Origin: DASVLX01 sp035552275
Lineage (GTDB): Bacteria > Actinomycetota > Actinomycetes > Mycobacteriales > Pseudonocardiaceae
Assembly (NCBI GenBank): GCA_035552275.1
Contig: DASZLR010000120.1
Span: 1 to 5,092 of the forward strand
Length of the DNA stretch: 5,092 nt
Direction of reading: 5' to 3'
Shown here: in pieces, positions 1 through 4,547 of the stretch
How the letters are laid out: each line of letters begins with the position of its first letter
Numbering within the stretch: the stretch's first letter is position 1
Position numbers and translations under genes: made by a program
The notes under the pieces: generated by a model
Seen by the model: the letters and a program-made list of their open reading frames with translations, nothing else
Database searches by the model: none
What the model was told of the DNA's origin: nothing

Positions 1-773
1 TGGATGTCGCGTTCGTCGGCTCCGGCCCGCTGTTCAACGCGTACTCCCAGTCCGACGGCGGTGTGAAGCTCGTCGCCGGGGCCAGTTCCGGCGGCGCCGA
101 ACTGGTGGTGCAGAAGGACATCAACGCACCGGCCGACCTCAGGGGAAAGGCGGTGTCGGACCCGCAGCCCGGCAACACCCAGGACGTCTCACTGAGGACG
201 TGGTTGGCCAAGAACAACCTCACCGGCCAGGTCACCGTCGACAGCGTCGCGAACTCGACCACCTTGACCGAGTTCAAGAAGGGCGACATCCAGGGCGCCT
301 GGGTACCCGAGCCGTACGCCTCGCAGTTGGTGCTCAACGACGGCGGCAAGGTGCTGGTGGACGAGAAGTCGCTGTGGCCGAACGGCGAGTTCCCCACCAC
401 GGTCGTGTTGGTGCGCAAGCAGTTCCTGGAGCAGCACCCGGCGACGGTGACCGCGCTGCTGAAGGGCGAGCAGGACGCGATCAACTACGCGGCCGGCGAC
501 AAGGCCGGCGCTGAGGCCGCCGTCAACGATCAGCTCAAGAAGCTCACCGGCGCCACGCTGAGCCAGCCGGTGATCGACCGCGCGTTCAGCGAGCTGACCC
601 TCACCCTGGACCCGCTGGCCAGTGATTTCCCGACATTGGCCCAGGACCAGGTGACGGCCGGCATTTCCAGCAGCGCACCGAACATCAACGGGATCGCCGA
701 TCTCACTCTGGTCAACCAGATCCTGACCGCAGCGGGCAAACCCGCCGTCAGCGCCGGCGGTCTCGGCAGCTGA
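1..773 (+). CDS. ABC transporter substrate-binding protein, SsuA/TauA/NrtA type (5' end missing)
   Basis: This is the extracytoplasmic binding component of the importer encoded by the next two genes. It is open from the window edge: the reading frame starts at base 3 and gives 256 residues to the TGA at 771-773. The GTG at 63 is internal, because the frame upstream of it already reads family-like sequence (DVAFVGSGPLFNAYSQ). Family members are about 320-350 residues, so roughly 70-90 residues, including the signal peptide or lipobox, lie outside. Numbering visible residues from base 3, the hallmarks are DLRGKAV at 45-51, the ligand-loop type segment PQPGNTQDVSLRTWL at 54-68, and GDIQGAWVPEPYASQLV at 94-110, which matches the family's 'G-x-hydrophobic-A-x-x-x-x-E-P' element. 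The C-terminal part is helical and lysine/alanine rich. The family binds sulfonates, taurine, nitrate or pyrimidine precursors; the exact ligand cannot be read from this sequence. A sulfur-containing ligand is inferred from the downstream siroheme gene. Confidence 0.9.
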   Translation, partial: DVAFVGSGPLFNAYSQSDGGVKLVAGASSGGAELVVQKDINAPADLRGKAVSDPQPGNTQDVSLRTWLAKNNLTGQVTVDSVANSTTLTEFKKGDIQGAWVPEPYASQLVLNDGGKVLVDEKSLWPNGEFPTTVVLVRKQFLEQHPATVTALLKGEQDAINYAAGDKAGAEAAVNDQLKKLTGATLSQPVIDRAFSELTLTLDPLASDFPTLAQDQVTAGISSSAPNINGIADLTLVNQILTAAGKPAVSAGGLGS

Positions 774-812
774 CTCGTTCCCACCACAGGCAGATGAGCA
801 CGACGGACACGC

Positions 813-821
813 AAGGAAAGG
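813..821 (+). promoter_or_regulatory. Ribosome binding site of the ABC ATPase gene
   Basis: AAGGAAAGG lies 10 bases upstream of the ATG at 832 and supports that start. The 58-base gap from the preceding stop shows no convincing hairpin or promoter, so the gene is probably read through from the binding-protein gene. Confidence 0.6.
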
Positions 822-831
822 CATAACCGAG

Positions 832-1650
832 ATGACCGCCACACTGGAGGCTTCCATTCCTCAGTCCGCCATTGGGCCGGCCGTGCGGCTCACCGGCGTG
901 GGCAAATCGTTCGGTGCCGGTCCGCGCGCCGTCACCGCCCTCGCCGGGGTTGACCTGGAGGTGAGCCCCGGCGAGTTCGTCTGCCTGCTCGGCGCGTCCG
1001 GGTGCGGCAAGACGACACTGCTGAACCTGTTGGCCGACCTGGAGAAGCCGACCGCCGGCGAGATCGCAATGAACACCTCCCGGCCGGCGGTGATGTTCCA
1101 GGAGGCCGCGTTGATGCCGTGGCTGACCGCCGCCCGCAACGTGGAACTGGCGCTGCGCTTCGGTGGCACCCGCCGGGCGGACCGCCGGCAGCGCACCGCC
1201 GAACTGCTCGACCTGGTGCGGCTGTCCGGCGTCGGCGACAAGCGGCCGCACGAACTGTCCGGCGGCATGCGGCAGCGGGTGGCGCTGGCCCGCGCGCTGG
1301 CCGCGGCCACCGGCAGCGCCGGCCTGGCCGACGGCTCGCCCAACGGTTCCCGGCCGGCCCTGTTGCTGATGGACGAGCCGTTCTCCGCACTGGACGCAAT
1401 CACCCGCGATGTGCTGCAGACCGAGCTCCTGCGGGTGTGGCGGGCCACCAACACAGCGGTGGTGTTCGTGACACACGACGTGCGCGAGGCCGTGCGGCTG
1501 GGCCAGCGGGTCGTGCTGCTGTCCTCGCGGCCGGGCCGGGTCGTGCGCGAATGGCAGGCCGACGGGCTCGCCGGGTCGGACGAGACCGCGGCCATCGACG
1601 AGATCAACGACCGTCTCCGAGAGGTGATCTCCCGCCATGCCGCAGCCTGA
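832..1650 (+). CDS. ABC transporter ATP-binding protein, SsuB/TauB/NrtD type
   Basis: This cytoplasmic ATPase (272 residues) powers import by the permease encoded next. All nucleotide-binding motifs are intact: Walker A GASGCGKT at 54-61, Q-loop Gln90 in MFQE, ABC signature LSGGM at 142-146, Walker B LLLMDEP at 177-183, D-loop SALD at 185-188 and H-loop His215 in VTHD. The 'EAALMPWLTAARNV' segment after the Q-loop is typical of the nitrate/sulfonate/taurine subfamily. One oddity is about 15 extra residues (roughly 159-175, rich in Gly/Ala/Ser/Asn) between the helix after the signature and Walker B, where relatives usually have only a few. The first about 17 residues are a short hydrophilic leader before the first beta strand. 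The ATG at 832 is supported by the upstream AAGGAAAGG. The 3' end overlaps the permease start by 14 bases, so translation is probably coupled. The substrate specificity is inferred only at family level. Confidence 0.95.
   Translation: MTATLEASIPQSAIGPAVRLTGVGKSFGAGPRAVTALAGVDLEVSPGEFVCLLGASGCGKTTLLNLLADLEKPTAGEIAMNTSRPAVMFQEAALMPWLTAARNVELALRFGGTRRADRRQRTAELLDLVRLSGVGDKRPHELSGGMRQRVALARALAAATGSAGLADGSPNGSRPALLLMDEPFSALDAITRDVLQTELLRVWRATNTAVVFVTHDVREAVRLGQRVVLLSSRPGRVVREWQADGLAGSDETAAIDEINDRLREVISRHAAA
1621..1627 (+). promoter_or_regulatory. Ribosome binding site of the permease gene, inside the ATPase gene
   Basis: GAGGTGA lies 9 bases upstream of the ATG at 1637. It falls within the last codons of the ATPase gene and fixes the overlapping start of the permease. 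Confidence 0.6.
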
Positions 1651-2569
1651 TCCACTCCTCGACGGTGGGCAGCCGACGACGACCGTCTCCCGAAGCACCG
1701 GCGATGAAGCGGCCGTCGAGGCCGGCCTGGACGCCCTGGAAATCCCGCGATCCGCCCGCGATGGCCGGTCGGCGGGCGATCGGCTGCGCAAGATCGCCTG
1801 GGCGGTGCTGCCGCCGATCGGTGCGCTGGTGCTGCTGATCGTCATCTGGCAGGCGGTGTGGGCGTCGGCGATCGTGCCGGAGTTCAAGGTGCCGAAGCCG
1901 GCCGATGTCGGCGACGACCTGTGGAGCCTGATCAGCTCCGGCCAGGTGTGGTCAATCCTGTGGACCTCGCTGAGCCGGGCGGTTGTCGGCTTCCTGGTGG
2001 GCATCGTCATCGCCACCCCACTCGGGTTGGTCGTCGCCAAGGTCCGAGTGGTCCGATCCGCCATCGGGCCACTGCTGTCCGGGTTGCAGAGCCTGCCCTC
2101 GGTCGCCTGGGTGCCGGCCGCCGTTCTCTGGTTCGGCATCACGCCCGGCGCGATCTACCTCGTGGTGCTGCTCGGCTCGGTGCCCTCCATCGCCAACGGC
2201 CTGGTGTCCGGCATCGACCAGATTCCGCCGATCCTGCCCAGGGTGGGCACCACACTCGGCGCCGGCCGGCTCGCCAATGCCCGGCACATCCTGCTGCCAG
2301 CCGCGCTGCCGGGCTATCTGGCCGGACTCAAGCAGGGTTGGGCGTTCTCCTGGCGGTCGCTGATGGCCGCCGAGCTGATCGCGAACTCGCCGCAGCTGGG
2401 CCAGGGTCTCGGGCAGTTCCTGGAGAGCGCCAGCTCGTACAACGACATGGGGAAGGTGCTGACCGCGATCGTGCTGATCCTGGTCGTCGGCATCGGCATC
2501 GACCTGATCCTGTTCCGACCGCTGGAACGTGCGGTGTTGAACGCCCGCGGACTCGCGGGGGCCATATAG
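1637..2569 (+). CDS. ABC transporter permease, SsuC/TauC/NrtB type
   Basis: This is the inner-membrane channel subunit (310 residues) of the importer. It begins with about 50 hydrophilic, charged residues, then has about six hydrophobic segments: roughly 55-75, 113-136, 155-167, 171-189, 234-249 and 273-293. The BPD_transp_1 coupling loop lies at about 202-221: Gly208, Ile218 and LP at 220-221 fit the consensus EAA-x3-G-x9-I-x-LP, but the EAA triplet itself reads Arg-Val-Gly. The segment GLQSLPSVAWVPAAVLWFGI (149-168) is highly typical of sulfonate/nitrate/taurine permeases. Homologues are usually about 250-280 residues; the excess here is the N-terminal extension. No later in-frame Met occurs before the membrane domain, and GAGGTGA precedes ATG 1637, so the long start is preferred. 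The gene overlaps the ATPase by 14 bases and ends directly against the chelatase start, consistent with one polycistronic message. Confidence 0.93.
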   Translation: MPQPDPLLDGGQPTTTVSRSTGDEAAVEAGLDALEIPRSARDGRSAGDRLRKIAWAVLPPIGALVLLIVIWQAVWASAIVPEFKVPKPADVGDDLWSLISSGQVWSILWTSLSRAVVGFLVGIVIATPLGLVVAKVRVVRSAIGPLLSGLQSLPSVAWVPAAVLWFGITPGAIYLVVLLGSVPSIANGLVSGIDQIPPILPRVGTTLGAGRLANARHILLPAALPGYLAGLKQGWAFSWRSLMAAELIANSPQLGQGLGQFLESASSYNDMGKVLTAIVLILVVGIGIDLILFRPLERAVLNARGLAGAI

Positions 2570-3322
2570 GTGGCCGAGACACCGACGCTGGTCGCGGTGG
2601 CGCACGGCAGCCGCGATCCCCGGTCAGCGCGGACCGTGGCCGAACTGGTTGACCTCGTTCGCTTCGTCCGGCCGGACCTGGACGTGCGGACGTCGTTCCT
2701 CGACCTGTCCACGCCTCGATTGACCAAGGTGCTGGCGGCGACCCACGCGGACGGCCAGCGGACCGCCGTCGTGGTGCCGCTGCTGCTCGGCCGCGCCTAT
2801 CACGCCCGGGTGGACATTCCGGGCGTGATCGCCCGGTTCGCCCGCCACCGGCCCGGCCTGGACGTGCGCGCCGCCGATGTGCTTGGCCCCGACGCACGGC
2901 TGGAGGCCGTCGCGCTGGATCGGCTGCGCGCCGTCGGAGCCGATCCAGCCGACCGCCGGATCGGCGTGCTGCTGGCCGGAACCGGCGCATCCGGCCCGTC
3001 CGCCAACGCGGCGGTGCACACGCTGGCCCGGCGCTGGTCGCGACGGACGTCGTGGGCCGGCGTGGTCGCCGGGTTCGCGACGGCCGAACCGGATGTGCCA
3101 GCGGCAATCGCGCGCCTACGGATCCGAGGTGCCCGGCGGATAGCGGTGGGCATGTGGTTCCTCGCGCCCGGCCTGCTGCCCGACCGGGTCAGCCGACAGG
3201 TCCGTTCGCTGGCCCCGGATGGGCTGATCGCGGAACCGCTCGGCCCGGACGAGCGGCTCGCTGAGCTCGTGCTGGACCGCTATGCCGAGGCGGTGTCGGC
3301 GGCCCTTCCGGCGGCCAGCTGA
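2570..3322 (+). CDS. Sirohydrochlorin chelatase (CbiX/SirB family, two-domain)
   Basis: This cytoplasmic class II chelatase (250 residues) inserts a divalent metal into sirohydrochlorin; Fe gives siroheme, the cofactor of sulfite and nitrite reductases. The protein is a tandem duplication. The N-terminal half (about 5-125) carries VAVAHGSRDPRSA at 8-20, with the metal-binding His12, and GRAYHARVDIP at 74-84 with the second His78. The C-terminal half (about 129-250) repeats the fold (LLAGTGASGPSA at 134-145; FLAPGLLPDRV at 197-207) but has Gly137 and about Pro204 where the two histidines would be, so only the first half looks catalytic. The start is the GTG at 2570, immediately after the permease TAG, with a G-rich stretch about 9 bases upstream; translation is probably coupled. 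The placement behind a sulfonate/nitrate-type importer suggests siroheme supply for assimilatory sulfite reduction. A cobalt-specific role in cobalamin synthesis cannot be excluded but has no support from neighbours. Confidence 0.87.
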   Translation: MAETPTLVAVAHGSRDPRSARTVAELVDLVRFVRPDLDVRTSFLDLSTPRLTKVLAATHADGQRTAVVVPLLLGRAYHARVDIPGVIARFARHRPGLDVRAADVLGPDARLEAVALDRLRAVGADPADRRIGVLLAGTGASGPSANAAVHTLARRWSRRTSWAGVVAGFATAEPDVPAAIARLRIRGARRIAVGMWFLAPGLLPDRVSRQVRSLAPDGLIAEPLGPDERLAELVLDRYAEAVSAALPAAS

Positions 3323-3339
3323 GCTACCGTGCCCTGTGG

Positions 3340-3346
3340 AAAGGAG
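3340..3346 (+). promoter_or_regulatory. Strong ribosome binding site of the crotonase gene
   Basis: AAAGGAG ends 5 bases before the ATG at 3352, within the 29-base gap after the chelatase stop. It decides the start and is the strongest Shine-Dalgarno match in the window. Confidence 0.7.
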
Positions 3347-3351
3347 CGCGG

Positions 3352-4137
3352 ATGGCTGAGGAACTGGCACGCCGCAGGACCGTCGGCGGGATCGCCACGA
3401 TCACGCTGGACTCGCCGGGCAATCGCAACGCGCTGTCCGCGCGACTGCGCGGCGAGCTGTCCGGTCACCTCGCCGATGCCATCACCGATGACGCCGTGCG
3501 GGTGATCGTGCTGGACCACACCGGCCCGGTGTTCTGCGCCGGCATGGACCTCAAGGAAGCTCGCGGAACCGACACCGCGAACCAGGGTGTCAACGAGTTC
3601 CCGGCAATCCTGGAGCGCATCTGGTCCAGCCCGAAACCGGTGGTGGCGAAGGTGGCCGGCCCGGCCCGCGCCGGCGGCGTCGGCCTGATGGCCGCCTGCG
3701 ACATCGTGGTCGCCGTGAACACGGCCACGTTCGCCTTCTCCGAGGTCCGCCTCGGGCTGGTGCCGGCGGTGATCTCGGTGACCGTGCTGCCCCGGCTGAC
3801 GCCACACGCCGCGCACGAGCTGTTCCTGACCGGCGAGACTTTCGATGCCGTGCGGGCCGCCGAGATCGGCCTGGTCAACAGGGCAGTGCCGGCCGAGGAG
3901 CTGGACGTAGCCTTGGCCCGCTACACCGACGCCCTGGTGCTCGGTGCTCCCACTGCCCTCGCGACTACCAAGAACCTGCTGCGCGGACCGGCATCCAAGC
4001 CGTTGGCCGAGCGGTTCGCCGACATGCTGGCGCTGTCCGCCCGGTTCTTCGGCAGCGCGGAAGGTCAGGAGGGCATCGTCGCGTTCGCCCAGAAACGGCC
4101 ACCCGCCTGGGTTCCCGGCCACGTGGACGCCGAGTAG
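3352..4137 (+). CDS. Crotonase-superfamily protein, enoyl-CoA hydratase/isomerase type
   Basis: This cytoplasmic acyl-CoA enzyme of 261 residues has the usual length for the family. Its first oxyanion-hole segment is FCAGMDLKEA at 61-70 (Ala63, Gly64). The second is GPARAGGVGLMAACD at 103-117. The family C-terminal signature EGQEGIVAFAQKRPPAW lies at 237-253. Aligned by eye with rat mitochondrial crotonase, the catalytic Glu164 corresponds to Glu131 (FSEVRLGLVP), but Glu144 corresponds to Gly111. The usual GGG of the oxyanion loop reads Ala107-Gly108-Gly109. Classical syn-hydration uses both glutamates, so the reaction may differ (isomerase, atypical hydratase, or another acyl-CoA step). The RAGG-x-GL and SEVRLGLVPAVIS pattern resembles a group of mycobacterial EchA-type proteins, from memory. 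It lies 29 bases after the chelatase with no visible terminator, so cotranscription is possible; no functional link to sulfur metabolism is apparent. The last 73 bases overlap a small convergent gene. Confidence 0.9.
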   Translation: MAEELARRRTVGGIATITLDSPGNRNALSARLRGELSGHLADAITDDAVRVIVLDHTGPVFCAGMDLKEARGTDTANQGVNEFPAILERIWSSPKPVVAKVAGPARAGGVGLMAACDIVVAVNTATFAFSEVRLGLVPAVISVTVLPRLTPHAAHELFLTGETFDAVRAAEIGLVNRAVPAEELDVALARYTDALVLGAPTALATTKNLLRGPASKPLAERFADMLALSARFFGSAEGQEGIVAFAQKRPPAWVPGHVDAE

Positions 4138-4268
4138 GGCGGCGGAGTGTTCAGGCCGGCACCATGCCCGGTGCTGTGGCCGCCGCCGGTCAGGTCCCGG
4201 ATCAGCCAGCCGACCAACACCAACACCACAAGTCCGACCAGGGCGATCCTGATCCGCCGCGAGTTCAT
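4065..4268 (-). CDS. Small membrane protein of unknown function (67 residues)
   Basis: I do not recognise this protein. The ATG at 4268-4266 overlaps the TGA of the upstream small gene in an ATGA arrangement, which supports coupled translation. Residues 1-7 (MNSRRIR) are basic, residues 8-23 (IALVGLVVLVLVGWLI) form one strongly hydrophobic helix, and the rest is a Gly/Pro/Thr-rich tail without a clear fold. By the positive-inside rule the N-terminus should be cytoplasmic. About 88% of codons end in G or C, with the A/T-ending ones mostly in the tail. The last 73 bases lie antisense to the crotonase gene, so the C-terminal about 23 residues may simply read through it; this could be a true convergent overlap or an eroded stop codon. 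An in-frame extension upstream to 4478 is open but is rejected because that stretch codes for the other small gene. Confidence 0.6.
   Translation of the reverse strand: MNSRRIRIALVGLVVLVLVGWLIRDLTGGGHSTGHGAGLNTPPPYSASTWPGTQAGGRFWANATMPS
4138..4187. terminator. Stem-loop directly after the crotonase stop codon, possible terminator
   Basis: GGCGGCGG (4138-4145) pairs perfectly with CCGCCGCC (4180-4187). Inside it, GCACC (4159-4163) pairs with GGTGC (4170-4174) around a six-base loop. It starts on the base after the TAG stop, as expected for a transcript end. There is no T-run on either strand, so it is not a canonical intrinsic terminator; actinobacterial terminators often lack one. It also lies inside the second small minus-strand gene, so part of the symmetry could be coding coincidence. 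Confidence 0.4.
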
Positions 4269-4435
4269 CGCCGGAACCGCGACACGACGAGCCCGGCCGC
4301 TCGATCGACCGCCCACGCGACCGCCACGCAGACCGGCAGCAGCACCGCCATGACCAGGGCGAACTGGAACGGGAAGGCCAACTGGGTCAGCCACAGCTGC
4401 ACGCCGTCCCACCAGTCGGCCAGCCAGGAGAACAC
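4265..4435 (-). CDS. Small membrane protein of unknown function (56 residues)
   Basis: I do not recognise this protein. It starts at the GTG 4435-4433 and ends at the TGA 4267-4265. The N-terminal part is tryptophan-rich and amphipathic (FSWLADWWDGVQLWLTQL, residues 2-19). One transmembrane helix follows at about residues 20-42 (through FALVMAVLLPVCVAVAWAV), then a basic tail ending VVSRFRR. Evidence that it is real: 53 of 56 sense codons end in G or C, AAGG lies 7 bases before the GTG, its stop overlaps the next start by ATGA, and it faces a divergent promoter region. The aromatic interface segment plus a single helix with a cationic tail is typical of small membrane-associated regulatory or accessory proteins, but no function can be assigned. 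It and the 67-residue product are probably made from the same message and could act together. Confidence 0.65.
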   Translation of the reverse strand: MFSWLADWWDGVQLWLTQLAFPFQFALVMAVLLPVCVAVAWAVDRAAGLVVSRFRR

Positions 4436-4469
4436 GTCCCGACCTTACGCCGGGCGAAACGGCCGGCAA
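4436..4469 (-). promoter_or_regulatory. Putative sigma-70-type promoter of the small membrane gene pair
   Basis: On the minus strand, TTGCCG (4469-4464, 4 of 6 matches to TTGACA) is followed after 16 bases by TAAGGT (4447-4442), which fits the actinobacterial -10 form TANNNT. The GTG start lies 6 bases further on, so transcription could begin at or next to the start codon and give a leaderless message. The same TAAGGT also contains the AAGG that would serve as a Shine-Dalgarno sequence if a longer transcript is made; the two readings compete. Confidence 0.4.
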
Positions 4470-4480
4470 CGGCGACATCG

Positions 4481-4494
4481 GTGATCGCGATCAC
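4481..4494. promoter_or_regulatory. Perfect 14-bp palindrome, Crp/GlxR-type operator candidate
   Basis: GTGATCGCGATCAC is a perfect inverted repeat and has exactly the GTGA-N6-TCAC core of Crp/FNR-family regulators (actinobacterial Crp/GlxR). The outer T/A of the full TGTGA-N6-TCACA consensus is missing on both sides (G in each case). It lies in the 112-base region between divergent genes. Its centre is 60 bases upstream of the dehydrogenase ATG and about 52 bases upstream of the small-gene GTG. Recognition by another dimeric regulator is possible. Confidence 0.5.
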
Positions 4495-4534
4495 GACCGG
4501 CCGACGACAGTGCGCCAATCGACCCGGCCGCTGT

Positions 4535-4547
4535 TACCTTCCGACAC
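4535..4547 (+). promoter_or_regulatory. Putative -10 element for leaderless expression of the dehydrogenase gene
   Basis: TACCTT (4535-4540) fits TANNNT and ends 7 bases before the ATG at 4548, the spacing seen at leaderless actinobacterial promoters. No purine-rich Shine-Dalgarno sequence lies in the 15 bases before the ATG, which supports this reading. No good -35 hexamer is found 16-19 bases upstream, as would fit an activator-dependent promoter. Confidence 0.4.

Noticed and set aside
63..773. GTG at base 63 as the true start of the binding-protein gene
   Set aside because: The frame is open to the window edge, and the upstream residues match the binding-protein fold, so this Val is internal.
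774..831. Possible regulatory element or riboswitch between the binding-protein and ATPase genes
   Set aside because: Only 58 bases are available; no stable stem-loop, conserved box or promoter pair was seen beyond the ribosome binding site.
748..2142. 464-residue open frame on the minus strand opposite the ATPase and permease genes
   Set aside because: It is antisense to two well-supported genes, and its translation is low-complexity (Arg/Gly/Pro/His-rich) with no recognisable domain, as expected of shadow frames in high-GC DNA.
2328..3107. 259-residue minus-strand frame opposite the permease end and chelatase
   Set aside because: Its composition is extremely Arg/Pro-rich, typical of antisense reading of GC-rich codons, and it crosses two real genes.
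3280..4122. 280-residue open frame on the minus strand opposite the crotonase gene
   Set aside because: It is the antisense shadow of a full-length crotonase with intact motifs; the translation shows no domain or plausible composition.
4269..4478. N-terminal extension of the 67-residue small protein to a 137-residue frame
   Set aside because: The extension would overlap the other small gene in a different frame; the ATGA junction, hydrophobicity and codon use favour two separate genes.
4147..4484. Two plus-strand frames (68 and 106 residues) after the crotonase gene
   Set aside because: They are antisense to the two small membrane-protein genes, have no hydrophobic or domain structure, and have no good ribosome binding site.
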